Shown: positions 10,901 through 21,842, counted from the stretch's first letter. The stretch is DNA of 64,000 nt from Harmonia axyridis (GCF_914767665.1 NC_059502.1:57270031-57334030), one strand, 5' to 3'. Translations and numbers: made by a program. The notes: generated by a model from the sequence alone, not told the origin.

Positions 10901-12111
10901 GGGTGGGGGGGCGATTAGCAAATTCTTCGCTCAAGTTTACTAGCCAACACCCTATTTTACTTCCAGGCAAAGATCCTTTTACAGTAAAATTAATTCAATA
11001 CTATCATAAAATAAATCTCCATACTGGTTCATTTCTTTTGGAAGCATTGTTGAGACAAAAATATTGGATAGTAGGTGGTCGTAATGTGATACGACAGCAG
11101 ATACATGCATGTAATCGTTGTTTTAGGGTAAATCCTAGAAATAATTATCCTCTGATGGCGAATTTGCCTGCTTCAAGGGTGAATCCTACAAAAGTGTTTT
11201 CTCAAACGGGGGTAGATTACTTTGGACCGTTCGAAATATCACTCGGTAAAAATAGAAAGACTCAAGTATATAAGGGATATGTTTGTTTGTTTATATGTAT
11301 GAGCGTAAAAGCAGTTCATTTGGAACTCGTCAGTTCATTATCTACGGATCATTTTTTGCAAGCCTTTAAACGGTTTATATCTCGAAGGGGTACTTGTAAT
11401 GTTTTGTATTCGGATAGGGGCACTAACTTTGTGGGTGCTAAAAAAGTTCTTCGCGAAATTAATGAATTTATTAACTCGGATCAATTCATAACTTCTTTTC
11501 AAAATGAATTAGCTTTGAATGGTATTGAGTGGAAATTTAATACGGCCGGGGCACCCCACATGGGCGGTTTGTGGGAGAGCAATGTTAAATCGGCTAAGAA
11601 TCTGATTTATAAGGTAGTAGGTACTCAAATTCTAACTTTTGAAGAGTTCAGCACTCTTCTTACGCAGGTGGAAGCTTTATTGAATTCACGTCCTCTTTGT
11701 CGTCTGTCATCAGATTCAAGTGCACCGGAAGCATTAACCCCTTCACATTTTTTGACAATGTCACCATTAAAATGTATTCCATCGCATGATTGGTCGAATA
11801 TCAAGTTGAATAGGCTTGATCGTTTTCAACTGATTGACCGGATGGTTCAGGATTTCTGGAAGCGCTGGAAATTAGAGTATCTAACGACTTTACAAACTCG
11901 GGAGAAATGGCATTTGAAATGCTCAAATATTGAAGTTGGCACGGTTGTCATATTAAAATGTGAAAATTCGCCACCACTGCATTGGCCATTGGCGTTGGTC
12001 ACAGAGGTCCATCCCGGAAAAGATGGTATAGTCCGTAATGTAACGGTGAAAACGAGTAAAGGTACCTATACACGACCTGTAGTAAAGGTATGTCCTTTAC
12101 CGACCCAGTAG
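7828..12111 (+). CDS. pol: BEL/Pao pol: zinc knuckles, protease, RT, RNase H, integrase
   Basis: An open frame of 1427 codons. The first 28 are read from the palindrome arm and are not original. Then come CX2CX4HX4C knuckles (CIFCNRKNHSLSKC, CYNCLSSNHGVRDC, about residues 43-90) and a third C/H cluster; aspartic protease LVDSGSQVNLL (about 174); reverse transcriptase with ADIRRMYHQI and the active-site YIDDLV (about 584); RNase H with FADASKDGYGAV and RLELAAALL; and integrase with the HHCC-like N-terminus, GVDYFGPF (about 1128), SDRGTNF and GAPHMGGLWES, covering the D,D,E core. No internal stop or frameshift was found. The protein would copy and integrate the element's RNA, but it lacks its natural start because of the palindrome. 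Confidence 0.95.
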   Translation: MVKFFTASLYDEWFLRYSRLPRLFAHPVHQNNSCVGMDRSNICIFCNRKNHSLSKCDKFKQLSPSKRYATVRDNNWCYNCLSSNHGVRDCPSDKLCSECSRKHHFLLHLGRIRGEMEKYPNSKSDSNTNTLVSTNNNFCATAMGDRDTHTVLLSTVVVNVLNGSGSLKKARFLVDSGSQVNLLTYRCCKKLGLKFSQCSTSIHGVGFSSNSIKGFTSIIVSSRYDFTKKYSIEAFLVDKITDKLPIAKIDRGVLNNFGNIQLADEKFDEPAEVDGILGADLFSIIVGNSVPSASGSPVAVQTVFGHMIMGKVRKLESKGEFGVFFSLREECRLNDLVNKFWEMEQVPKNILPDPAEVICENLFSTSLSRDYEGRFTVALPFKNSPNTLGNSKTTALIRLYSLERRLAKFPEFRLSYNEIMKEAIQLGYMHLVEDEYLKDSEPAYYIPHHAIVKQGSSSTPIRVVLDASTSSDNDVSLNDILHGGPKLQTDLFSLLLNFRLFRIAITADIRRMYHQIRLVDHQWRFQRLLWRFSPDDPVRVYEFNRLAFGVKSSPYLALRTIKQLIKENGCSYPLATKIVSTDVYIDDLVCSIPSEEEAFNLYSQSVSLFAEGKFELVKWSSNSLDLLKLIPSDQQLVNSVTFKTDTKILGMYWNPETDYLKFFFQVPDSKCTKRIILSTVARCYDPLGLLAPFILHLKLLIKELWKRTLGWDEDVTEDISKSWSILRKEWPILEHFQFARHSGVVTTSPIMLIAFADASKDGYGAVVYVRTIGDDGKIVVNLLCAKSKVSPTKLITIPRLELAAALLLSQLVKRVTEEFEKRIIISKIIAFSDSSTVIQWLDTVFLKDIYVANRVYQIKENCPKAQWFHISGVTNPADILSRGCIPSQLIDNPLWMSGPIWLQSSDRDWPITGETCLRDSEEEIEQTGCYVSIQNEVNESFYTMFSRVSSWVSILRITVWVLRFLKKLPKRKFIIADDLKKAEIVLIKIVQSKAFGSEIMLLNSEKEIYGKLRKLTPFIQDGVLRVGGRLANSSLKFTSQHPILLPGKDPFTVKLIQYYHKINLHTGSFLLEALLRQKYWIVGGRNVIRQQIHACNRCFRVNPRNNYPLMANLPASRVNPTKVFSQTGVDYFGPFEISLGKNRKTQVYKGYVCLFICMSVKAVHLELVSSLSTDHFLQAFKRFISRRGTCNVLYSDRGTNFVGAKKVLREINEFINSDQFITSFQNELALNGIEWKFNTAGAPHMGGLWESNVKSAKNLIYKVVGTQILTFEEFSTLLTQVEALLNSRPLCRLSSDSSAPEALTPSHFLTMSPLKCIPSHDWSNIKLNRLDRFQLIDRMVQDFWKRWKLEYLTTLQTREKWHLKCSNIEVGTVVILKCENSPPLHWPLALVTEVHPGKDGIVRNVTVKTSKGTYTRPVVKVCPLPTQ

Positions 12112-12256
12112 TCAGAAGAGTTGACTACTATATATATTTTTTTTTGGTAGGTTAGTTTTTGTTTCTTTTTTGGTGAATTTTTTTTTTATAGTGGATGATT
12201 TTGACAAGTTCATTTATGAAAGGTATTTGATTTCAAAGTGTCTGAAATCGAGTTTT
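12112..12256. other. BEL 3' untranslated spacer
   Basis: Short T-rich region between the integrase stop and the purine tract. No ORF. Confidence 0.6.
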
Positions 12257-12270
12257 CAGGGCGGGGGGTA
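12257..12270 (+). other. polypurine tract
   Basis: A G-rich run (AGGGCGGGGGGTA) lies directly before the 3' LTR, the position and composition of the plus-strand primer in LTR retrotransposons. Confidence 0.8.
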
Positions 12271-12664
12271 TGTTTTAGCCCTTTTTGATTATTATGATGT
12301 TTAGTTTTGGCAACGTCGCGGATTCTGGGAAATCGAGACGTATGTATTGTCAGATGAATTATTAAGATGTATCGGTTCATCGGCGGTCGGAAATAATAGT
12401 TAAAGGTTGTTAGTATAAAGTTTTCGGTGTTTATTATAGCGGTTTTTGGTGTAATTAACGGACATTTTAAATATATTAGGATTACAGTTCATTAGAAGGT
12501 CAGTTTGCATTGTATAAGTCCCATTTTGTTCCATTTCAATCCTTTACCCTGTTCCTTTACTTCCTTATACAGTGCGGTGCTGTGTGGAATAGCAGAGAGC
12601 AGTTTATTTTGGTAAGATTATTATAACATCAATTTATTGGTTCAAATATAGGGAAAATGCTACA
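12271..12664 (+). repeat. 3' LTR of BEL/Pao element
   Basis: 394 bp with no difference found by eye from the 5' LTR. It is followed at 12665-12669 by the CCACT target duplication. Confidence 0.95.
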
Positions 12665-12669
12665 CCACT

Positions 12670-12972
12670 CATTGTCTGATATTACCCTTAGAGACCTAAC
12701 GATATTCGGTTTTTCATAAATAACATTTGAAAGAATGGAATTATCGATTCAAAGGACCAGGTAACAGCCTAATGGAAAAATTGTTACCGGTTAATTTTTC
12801 TGAAAAAAGTCGATGGGTCCAACTCAATACTATGACTACATACATGGTGTTGAAATTGAAAAATGTCATTTCTTTGAAGTAACATTTCTCGTAGGAAAAC
12901 TAGAAATCTTGAATGCGTGACAAATATTACTTACCCATAAGGTAACAATTTGAGACTGGTTTTTAATAAAAA
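12670..12972. other. no recognised gene
   Basis: AT-rich sequence without a recognisable ORF or repeat. Confidence 0.5.
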
Positions 12973-13341
12973 ACATTGAACAATGAAATAAATTGTACAG
13001 GGTGTCCCGAATTCGATGCTCACTGAGAGCATCTCTGAAAAAATTTTCAAAGACACCTGATCTCTTTTTTCGGAATAATTAGATATCATAAAGGAGATGA
13101 TAGATACCTTTCGAACAGAAACCAAGATATAGCGAAATATTTGAAAACAGTCATTTTTCAGAAACGTTCTGTAACTCGAAACCGAATCAAGATATATCTA
13201 TGACTTTCTGATATCTAATTTTTTCGAAAAAAGGAATCGGGGGCTTTGAAGATTAATTCTCTAAGTCTTATAGTTCTTGAGATGTATGCAGTGAGCATCG
13301 AATTTGAGACACCATGTACAATGTATTTCATTGTACAATGA
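12973..13341. mobile_element. snap-back element P3, short MITE
   Basis: The left end TACAGGGTGTCCCGAATTCG (12996) is mirrored by the right end (CGAATTTGAGACACCATGTA to 13318). The inner parts also pair, around the GATATCTAATT/AATTAGATATC region. Sequence just outside the ends (ACAATGAAATA) is inverted on both sides too, so the palindrome may extend to about 12973-13341. No coding capacity. Confidence 0.75.
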
Positions 13342-13789
13342 CAAACTAGCAATAAGTAAACGCCAACGTGTCTTTTACCATTTCTCTATTAAATTTTCAT
13401 TGTATACAACTTTTGTAATAACAGCTGCCCCTTTCATAATGATATATTATCCTGTGTTTCTATGTATGAGTGTAGACTATTATTATTATCTCAAAACCTG
13501 GTCATAGCAAGGCTTATACTCGACATTATAATACCTAGTCTACTCGAACAAAAAGTAATGACAAACAATTGGAAAATTCCACGGAAGACTTTTTCCAATA
13601 CACGGTGAACAATGAACTAAACGCATTTCAATTTGAATAATGTTTAACTCACCCCCTTATATTCTTATTGAAATATTTGTGGCACAAAAGTCTTTCATTC
13701 AAGATGTTTTCCTTCTAGAAATGTTACTTTAAAGAAATTCCATTTTCCAACTTCGACACTCTGTATCTCGAAAACTAGTAATAGTATTG
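13342..13789. other. no recognised gene
   Basis: AT-rich; no ORF or repeat recognised. Confidence 0.5.
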
Positions 13790-14050
13790 AGATGGATTTT
13801 TCTTTGGGGGCACGTGAAAGAAGACAATACTCCAAAATCGATTAAAGATCTTATAGATGGAATTCATGAAATTATCGAGGACATGGAAAATTTCATGAAA
13901 AGAATTTGTGGTGCAACCGTATCCTTGGCGGCCATTTGGAATATATCGTTTTGCATCGTTAATGACGTACCTTCCTCTTCACAATAAAATGACAATCATT
14001 GATTTCTCATGCTTTCTCGAAATGAAACCTCTCATTGGGAAACCCTGATG
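13790..14050 (+). pseudogene. mariner relic (ii), 3' end of transposase
   Basis: The frame 13787-13987 gives FLWGHVKEDN, SIKDLIDGIHEIIED and ENFMKRI, which correspond to the transposase C-terminus after the DYFLWG block. It is followed by a 3' end with AATGAAACCTC and TTGGGAAACCC (to about 14050), as in relics (i) and (iv). The 5' two thirds are missing. Confidence 0.65.
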
Positions 14051-15071
14051 TATTTGATTGAATATTTTTGCCGCAAAGTTAGACCACAAATAGTTACACA
14101 GACACACAGTTCCTTAAGTAAAATCTAATATTTACTGGTATATTTGATGGTGATATAGGTGATGTTTCCTCGTAATGACATGAACATTAATGTGTTATGG
14201 AAATAATAAATTATTGTTGAAAATTTCCACTTATTTGGATGGTAGATCAATCATCAAAATAATTCCTTAACCTACATAACCTAACCTAACAGATGATAGG
14301 CCAGGTCAGGTTAAAAACCATAAAAAATAATTCCTTACCTAACAGATAATAGGTTAGGTTAAGAATTATTTTATTATGGTTTTTAATGATGGCGAACTAG
14401 TTCCACGATTCCCACGATTCTTTCTTCGATTTAAAATAAATTATTAATTTTTTTGAATTGTTTTTGGGAATAATGTCATCAATCTTCAGATTGCAGACAA
14501 AAGATGAACGGGCTTTGAATTAATCATTTCCATAACGTTGCTCCAAAAATTCTTACCCACCCAGAACCTCTGTTCACTCCCTAACCCGTTCAATAAATCT
14601 GCATAAATATTAGTTATATTTATCATTAAAAATCATCATGAATCATTCTAGAATGCTCCTTTTCAATTAAATATTGAAAAATACGAGGATCGGTTCCGTA
14701 AACATTTAACAAATTTGGATTTTGGAAAATCGCTCGGACCCGTCATTGTTTTCTGAGAATTGCGCTCATCATGCGGTCATCAAAAATGCCCATAGCCTCA
14801 TTTAATTTTTATAGTGTTTTAGTGTGAGTTTCGCGGAAACTATGATTTTCATCTTATCACTAACGACAGCTATGATGATTTAGGAAAAAAACATCGATCA
14901 GAGGAGAAATTACTGAATAGAAATTGGCAATCATCTTGTATTGTTTATATACTTTATAAAATTGCAAGCGACGCTCATGTTCATCTACATCAATTCACAA
15001 TTCGTGCGATTAATTTGATTTGTTATGGAAAAAATTCTATTATTTTTTGTGAATCCAATGAATGGACTTTC
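14051..15071. other. no gene; small inverted repeat
   Basis: No ORF is supported. A degenerate inverted repeat at about 14255-14390 contains AACCTAACCTAAC on one side and AGGTTAGGTTAAG on the other. This is a common insect simple-sequence motif and too short to call telomeric. Confidence 0.45.
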
Positions 15072-15073
15072 TA

Positions 15074-15990
15074 CACTGTGTCCGTAAAGTATGGAACAAA
15101 TTCATTTTTAGCTAAATAGACCATTTTAAGAAATAATCCTGAAACACGTCGATTTTCGTTTTTAATTTACCGTATTTCGAAATAACAATCTGATATACAG
15201 GGTGAATTACTTTCGAGTAATGACATCGCCGTAATTTTTTTAAAGGGAACACCCCCATTTTGTCTCAGTTTTACGATTACTCTTTCTGAGCTGATTCCAA
15301 AAATGTATCACATGTTGATTTCTATTGGTCCTGTACCAAAATACAAAAATATAATAGTTTTGTGTGTGCTCATAAAGTAACACGTAACATTCTTTATTAG
15401 TTAAATTAACAATATTATCAAAAATACTTATTGTCTAGCGGCAATTGGTTTGAATGTAACACCCTGTAGTTTGTTATATTTTCAGATCAATAAAAATAAG
15501 CTGTTTCCAAACATGTTTGGTACTTGTGGTCTAGCAGACAGAATATGAAAGAAATCATTTTTTATCAATAAAAAAACATGGTCGTCTACTTTTTCATGAA
15601 ATGTCATTATTTGTTTATTGCCGCTAGACAATAAGTATGATATTTTTGATATTATTGTTAATTTAACTAATAAAGAATGTTACGCGTTACTTCATGAGCA
15701 CACCCAAAACTATTGTATTTTTGTCCACCCTGTACCAATTGGAATCAACATGTGATACATTTTTGGAATCAGCTCAGCTAGAGTAATCGGAAAATTGAGA
15801 CAAAATGGGGGTGTTCCATTTGAAAAAACTGACGGTGACGTCATTACTCGAAAGTAATTGACCCTGTATATTAGATTATTTTTTTAAAATACGGTAAATT
15901 AAAATCAAAAATCGACGTATTTCAGGATTATTTCTTAAAATGGTCTGTTTAGCTGAAAATGAATTTGTTCCATACTTTACGGACACAGTG
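15074..15990. mobile_element. snap-back element P4 (CACTGTGTCC family, copy 1)
   Basis: 917 bp. CACTGTGTCCGTAAAGTATG at the left end is repeated inverted at the right end, with TA on both sides (15072-15073, 15991-15992). Both arms pair over most of their length, including the block around CACATGTTGATT and a TTACATTC-type core. Related copies are at 28575-29266 (left end lost) and 37808-38704. No coding capacity. Confidence 0.88.
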
Positions 15991-15992
15991 TA

Positions 15993-16723
15993 TATTGTGC
16001 TCAATGTTGAATTAGCACTGACCTATGCTAATACTTCAATATTTGCAGCTCCATTCATAACTGTAAACACGCGTTAACGATTTCATTCTCTTTTTGCCAC
16101 TGTACCAAAACTCCTGAACTCCTGAAATACTCGAGAATAAGAGATGTGAATCTGAACAAAGAAAATACCGCTGTATGGGAATTTTCAGGAATCAATTTGA
16201 GCATTTATTGGATTCGATATTCAGAACACTCATTTGGTTTTTTTCATCAAATTTCACCCAATTGCCCTTTTCATTGAAATTCATAATCACTTTTATTCTC
16301 CAGATAAATTCAGAGGTGATTAAATTTCAAACCGAATATCACTCAAACGAATAATCAGATCTTGAAACATTTTCACTGTCATATTCAGGATGACTTTCAA
16401 TAACATATCGCATGACCCATCTTTTCAATTCAATCCCTAAATATCATTTGATAATACATAGTTCTTATGTGAAAAAATTTTCAAAATCGGAATTATTCTA
16501 CCTTCCTTTCAATGAGACACCGTGTATATAAAATAATCCTTCGAAATTTCATGCCGAATTTCAAGAGCATCGTATCACCGGAACTCATCATCAAGATAAA
16601 ATAACCGACAACGATGACATGATAATAAATCAACTTATACAGGGTATCCCGGAAAGAAAGCGACAAACGGATACCATGGACGCGTATCAAGAGATTTCAA
16701 TGACCTGAGTGCCTTCGGATATA
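15993..16723. other. no recognised gene
   Basis: AT-rich sequence. It contains a TACAGGGTATCCCGG motif near 16637 that resembles an end of the surrounding inverted-repeat families, but no partner end was matched with confidence. Confidence 0.45.
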
Positions 16724-17601
16724 CAGGGTGATGTTCATGTTATGGGTGAAATTTTATAGTTCAATAACTCTTCAACTAATTAACTGAATCTTTTCAACTT
16801 TTGTAGTTTTGTCACCCTTTATTATCGACTTACTTCAATATTTCTGAAATTGACTAGGACTAGGAAAATTTCAGACTTTTTTATTTTCATGAATTCCTAA
16901 TAAAAATTTAAAATCTGTGGTTGACATCGGCATACAGGCCTAAAATGGTGGAATTCAAAGTTTTTCAATTAATTTGCTCTTTTTTGTTCTTTCTAGTTTG
17001 TTGATCGAAAGTTTTCTCAAACAAATTCTTTTCATTTATGAACAATTTTTGTAGGATTTGATATATTAATCTGAACTCTCTACTTGAAGAATAGTATTCT
17101 TTTTCAGTCATTAAAATAATAAAAATTATATTGTTTACGTTCAGGGTCACTGATATCGTCTGAAATTCTGCTAGACCAGTTGTGTTTTTTCAATTTGAGA
17201 AAAATTCAAGGACGGCGTTCGTAAAAGGTGACAAAAATTCAAAATTTGGAATAATTCTACCGATGAGTTCAAGATTTATCAAAATATGAAATTGCCTCCA
17301 TAAAGGAATGTTTATTGATTACCCTGTATGACAAGCAGAGATTTTGAATTTTATCACGAATTAATTCTTTGTGGTTCAGAAATAAAAAAAATATTCATGT
17401 TCATGTACAGGGTGATCAAATATTTACGAAAATAGAAAAAGTCTGAAATTTTCCTAGTCCAAATCAATTTTGTTCGATTTCAGAAATATTGAAGGAAGGC
17501 GATAGTAAAGGGTGAAAAAACTTCAGAATTTGAAATTATTTCGGTCGATTAGTTATTAAACAGTGAAATTTTACTCATAAGATGAACATGATTCTTTTCT
17601 G
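16724..17601. mobile_element. snap-back element P5, diverged arms
   Basis: The left end has CAGGGTGATGTTCATG after TA (16722-16723). The right end reads inverted as CAGAAAAGAATCATGTTCAT, followed by TA (17602). Inner arms pair imperfectly: GAAATTTTCCTAGTCC near 17448 mirrors the stretch near 16855-16870, and the CACCCTTTA..TCGAC stretches also mirror each other. Mismatches and indels suggest an older insertion than P2 or P7. Confidence 0.7.
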
Positions 17602-17750
17602 TATAATAAGTATCCAAGTTCTGCGATCTCTGATAGGAGCATGAATGAACAAGCGCTCAAAAGATCCTGATACCAAATCTGTGTCGAATTTTTTCGCAGG
17701 CTGCTTGACGATTATCAAATGAATGCTTCTGGAAAATATTAAATCATAAC

Positions 17751-17953
17751 CTTTCATTGGGTAGTGTATTATACATTCTCCTAGTTTGATCTATGAAGCT
17801 CTCCAAACCAAAGATAACACCAAAGTTGTCCCCAAACACAGGAATCACTCGTCCTGTTTTCACATTTCGTTCTTTCCAATAATTGAATGGTTTGATAGCC
17901 AAAAAATATACCAATGTTATCAGTATAGATAACAGTAGAATAAATGCAATCAT
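17751..17953 (-). CDS. cytochrome P450, first coding exon (CYP9-like), rest not found
   Basis: Encodes an N-terminal membrane anchor (MIAFILLLSILITLVYFLAI), then KPFNYWKERNVKTGRVIPVF, GDNFGVIFGLESF and a helix ending in PNER. This arrangement (anchor, YWK, RV-x-PVFGDNFG) is typical of insect CYP3-clan enzymes, most like CYP9. The Met follows TTTTCAG, so a 5' untranslated intron is possible. The frame stops matching at AAAG/GTTATG (17750/17751), a plausible but weak donor. No later P450 exon (I-helix, ExxR, heme Cys) is seen at lower coordinates, so the gene either continues beyond position 1 across the transposons or is a fragment. Confidence 0.6.
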
Positions 17954-19727
17954 CTGAAAATAAACATGAAGTATAAATAAATAAAATCAATATTGAAATT
18001 TTTCAAGTTGCAATAACCAGATAACAGTCATCATAGTTAATTAATTCACACAAAAAATTCAATTTTTGATGTATATCAATTCCTCAGCATAAAACAGTTT
18101 CGAGGATTTATGTTGATTTTTCTTCGGAAGTTTTCCGTGTTTTTTGCAGGCTTAATGTATGATCTCGAATCTTCAAGATCTGGAAATACATACTTTTTAT
18201 TTTGATTATAGATATAGGTTATTTTTGTATTTTGTTGCTCACAATTTGTCAGTTATATTATTGATGTGCTATTTTTTATATAAAGAAAAGTGGATGATCG
18301 GCTTTGGCCGAATTCTGTTCCTCTTGGCTAACCTAACATAATGGAGGATTGGGTCAACAAACATTATTATTACTATTCGGATTTTAATTAAGTGTTCCAA
18401 TGATGAATTTCGAAATTTTTGGAATTTTTACTTCAATATGAAGAAATACATACATACATTTATAGTTCATCAAAAAAAAATTCATACGCTCTCGTGTTTT
18501 TCAATTTGAAAATTCAGGATATCAATACATGGAAATATTACCAAATAAGAAAGCAATAAATGACAATTGGTTTGAGGTAATGTTTCAGAAAACATTGTAA
18601 TTGAATGATAATGAAAAAAATTCGAAATTCACTATATAAAAGGAAAACGATAATTTTTTTGGATCAGTGGGTGTATTCCAATCTGCTATATAAAAGTTTC
18701 TTTCAACAATTGAAAAAATCGATCAAGTGATTTCCGCACAGAATCAAAATTAATCTGCACTGAACAACCTAGTGAGAAAAGTAATGTAGACCTTTAGGAA
18801 ATCGATGAATTTCAAAGGATAAATGCTGGAAAAAATATCCTTTGGCGAAAACAATGAATTGATCGATTTTGTCAATATTCAGTAGAATAAAAACAAACAC
18901 TATAAATTGTATTTTAGGTCAATGCTAAACAACCGGAAACACTTTACAGCTTTACAACTGATAATTTATGTCATCTGAGTTGTTAACTTCATTAGATTAG
19001 AATCGATTATATAAAATTGATGGTAAATACATGACTGTAAATCTTTTATTCATTTAACAGTAATCCCTATTGGAAAATCTCAATTATGAGATAATTTGAG
19101 CCATTTCATTATATTTATGTGAATCTAGTTGACCGAAAAATTTTTGTATTTGATTTTGGTAATTTCAATTGTTGATACGTAGTAATGGTTTTATTATTTT
19201 TATCTCACTTAATATGAAATTCGTTGGTTTTACCTCATACGTGATTTTGTGTGGGAGAAAATCTGTCCTTCAGGCAAAAAAAATATTTTTCAACAATTTC
19301 CCAGCTCGAGTAAATTATTGTGTAATAAAGTAGGACCTACCTTTATTTAACTTAAGTTCGCATCCTCTCTCAAACAAACAACACTGTACTGATGATCGAA
19401 TCAACTGGATGACAGCCGCATGTTTTCAATGTTTATTTATCGTTCCCAAGGTCGGATGACTTAAGCCTATCAATTTTCCAAATAAAGCTTTTCAATCAAC
19501 TCCTACATACTGTTTCATGCTGTTTTTTGTCAGCTTTCTTTAGGGAAATAGTGTTATTTTGGCGAAAATTATGTAATTTTTTGAATTCGAAGTCTTCAAT
19601 GTTTGGGTTCGATTCACGAAGAATTCGAGGTCAACATTAATTCTGTCCTACCGTTGTATAGATGATTACTCTCGAACGGAATGTGCTATAAATAAAAAAA
19701 ATTCAGGATATGTCCAGGGTCTGAATC
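17954..19727. other. no recognised gene
   Basis: AT-rich and intergenic or upstream of the P450 exon. TATATAAAAG-type motifs occur near 18635 and 18685, but no transcript can be assigned. No repeat family is recognised. Confidence 0.45.
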
Positions 19728-19922
19728 CAGGGCCGCCGCCAGTCATTTGGCGCCCCGGCAAAATAAAATTTCCCCGCCCTAAACATCCAATTGTTTCTTC
19801 ATTGACTGCTATTAAATTGATATGTTTTGTTATTCACCAGAAAAAAAAATCTGGCATCTGTAGGCCCTCTGTAGAACAACCATTTACTACAAAATATTTT
19901 TCGGTTTTCTGAGGTACATCTA
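19728..19922. other. possible end of a degraded DNA element
   Basis: CAGGGCCGCCGCCAGTCAT followed by GGCGCCCCGGC is GC-rich and stands out from its surroundings. It looks like one terminus of a MITE; similar GGCGGCGCCTC text occurs near 46333. No matching second end was found here. Confidence 0.3.
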
Positions 19923-20816
19923 CAGGGCGTTCCACTATTGATGCGATTCCCCTATTACGGTTAAGCACTGAAATTTTCGATTTTTTTTTTCACAGTAATA
20001 TTGGGCTGCAATAGATCTACATTCTCGAATTGTTTGGAAATACTGCTCAAAATTTACCGTTTTTGAGATAATTGGATGTTTCGTAAATTGAAGAGCAGTT
20101 GAAAAATCTAATTACTTCGAAATGAAGAAAAAAATTCCGAAAGTGAATAATAGAAGAACGGAGGTAAGTATCATCTGACTTTCGATAATAATTGGGAACT
20201 GTATTAAGAGTTCAAAATGAGACAATTCGTTGATGATGACTTATTCAAACGTAAATATTCGGCAAACTCCAAATGTCACAACCTTCATTTCATTTTCTCA
20301 TATGGTAGATAATTTTTAAAAGAAAATTTTTCAAAAGATTTGCTACCTATATAGAAAAATAAAATACATGGTATGCCTTTTGAAATAAGCACCTTATTAA
20401 TGCACTAAGTTATTAATGAATCGTCTTATTTCGAACACCCAGTAGAGTTCTCAATAATTATCAAAAAGTCCTCGGTACTTACCTCCGTTCTTCCAGTATT
20501 CACTTTCGAAATCACAGTCAAATATCTGTCTATCTATATATTATTAGGTTTTTCCAAAGACCCTTCAATTTATGAAAAATTGAAAAAACTTCGAACCAAA
20601 CAAAGACTTGACAGCAAAATTGTGTTAATTTATTTCATACAATTTGAAATTTCAATGAAAAAACAGGATGTTTCGTAAGTAAACACATGTCATTTACTTT
20701 TTTGGTCTTTTTGAACAATTTGATAATGTAACTCTAATGAAGCCTAATGGTACTGTATCGAGGAAAAATTCTAAAATTTCAGCGCTTAACCATCGCATCG
20801 ATGGTAATGCACCCAG
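19923..20816. mobile_element. snap-back element P6, diverged arms
   Basis: The left end CAGGGCGTTCCACTATTGAT, then TTAAGCACTGAAATTTTCG, is mirrored at the right (CTAAAATTTCAGCGCTTAACC, ending ACCCAG at 20816), with TA on both sides. Inner arms pair at AACGGAGGTAAGTA (20158) and TACTTACCTCCGTT (20475). No coding capacity. Confidence 0.72.
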
Positions 20817-20906
20817 TATATTTTAGCGCTTTCGAATTGCGGATTCTTGAATTTTCTTTGAAGAAGCCTTTGTTATTCCTCTCAGGCATCTTTTCAGTTT
20901 TATATA

Positions 20907-21842
20907 TAGGGTGTTTTTTTGGAGGTATATAACTTTAAGTTGGCATTACTGTTCAAGATGGCGACCGATTTAACAGCTGTCAAGTGATTTATTCTCAGTT
21001 TGGTTTGGCAATTCATCTTGAATAGACGCCTAAACAACGCTTGCAAATAGTGCAATTTTATTTCGAAAATAATGGTTCTGTGCGGAATACGTATCGCGCA
21101 CTACGTCCATTTTATTTTGTTTAGCGATGAAGTGCACTTCTGGTTGAATGGCTACGTCAACAAACAAAACTGCAGCATTTGGAGTGAAGCTAATCCTCAA
21201 GTGTATGTCGAAACACCGATTCATCAAGAAAAACTGACTGTTTGGTGCACTTTATGGGTTGGTGGAATCATTGATCTGTACATCTTCAAAAACGATGATG
21301 GCCAGAACGTTACAGTCGATGGTGATCGGTATAGAGACATGATTACTAACTTTTTCATTCCTGAATTGAACAACCATGATGTCCAGGAGCTGTGGTTCCA
21401 ACAAGACGGCGCAACATGTCACACAGCTCGTGCCACAATCGATTTATTGAAAAACACGTTTGGTGACCGCCTAATTTCACGTTTTGGACCTGTGAATTGG
21501 CCTCCAAGATCTTGTGATTTAACACCGCTAGACTACTTTCTGTGGGGCTATGTAAAGTCATTGGTCTATGCGGATAAGCCACAAACCCTTTACCACTTGG
21601 AAGACAACATTCGCCGTGTTATTGCCAATATACGGCCACAAATGTTGGAAAAAGTCATCGAAAATTGGACGTCCAGATTGGACTACATCCGAGCCAGCCG
21701 TGGCGGTCATATGCCAGAAATCATATTTAAAATGTAATGCCACAAGATTATCTTGCGGATAAATAAAATTTATGTCAATCGAATAATCCATCGTTGTTTC
21801 ATTGCAATTTAAAGTTCTATAGCTCTGAAAAAAAACACCCTT
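20907..21842 (+). mobile_element. mariner copy C, internally deleted
   Basis: Both ends are present (GGGTGTTTTTTTGGAGGTAT at the 5' end, AAAACACCCTT at the 3' end) with TA target sites. It is 0.94 kb and lacks the same internal segment as copy B: the codons for VRNTYRAL are joined to LFSDEVHFW. It belongs to the same family as 51204-52495. Confidence 0.9.
21072..21737 (+). pseudogene. mariner transposase catalytic domain of copy C
   Basis: An open frame of 221 codons whose Met is created out of frame with the original N-terminus. It contains the full catalytic triad region: LFSDEVHFWLNGYV (first Asp), WFQQDGATCHTARA (second Asp) and WPPRSCDLTPLDYFLWGYV (third Asp), ending SRGGHMPEIIFKM. By hand count 41 residues lie between the second and third Asp. 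The helix-turn-helix domains are deleted, so the protein should not recognise its ends. That the catalytic frame is still open suggests a fairly recent copy. Confidence 0.8.

Larger units (their letters stand above)
4677..12664 (+). mobile_element. BEL/Pao LTR retrotransposon, about 8 kb including a 1.55 kb palindrome
   Basis: Complete structure: two 394-bp LTRs with no difference found by eye, a 5-bp target duplication CCACT, a primer-binding site 5 bases after the 5' LTR, a gag-protease-RT-RNase H-integrase reading frame, and a purine-rich tract before the 3' LTR. Domain order (protease, RT, RNase H, integrase) and the Pao-type gag place it in BEL/Pao. No env-like ORF follows the integrase. 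A TA-flanked palindrome (6362-7909) interrupts the gag region; the coding frame on either side would be consistent without it. Matching LTRs mean recent insertion. Confidence 0.95.

Noticed and set aside
14255..14390. TTAGG-like (telomeric) repeats
   Set aside because: Only two or three degenerate units on each side of a small inverted repeat; a common insect microsatellite motif, not a telomere tract.
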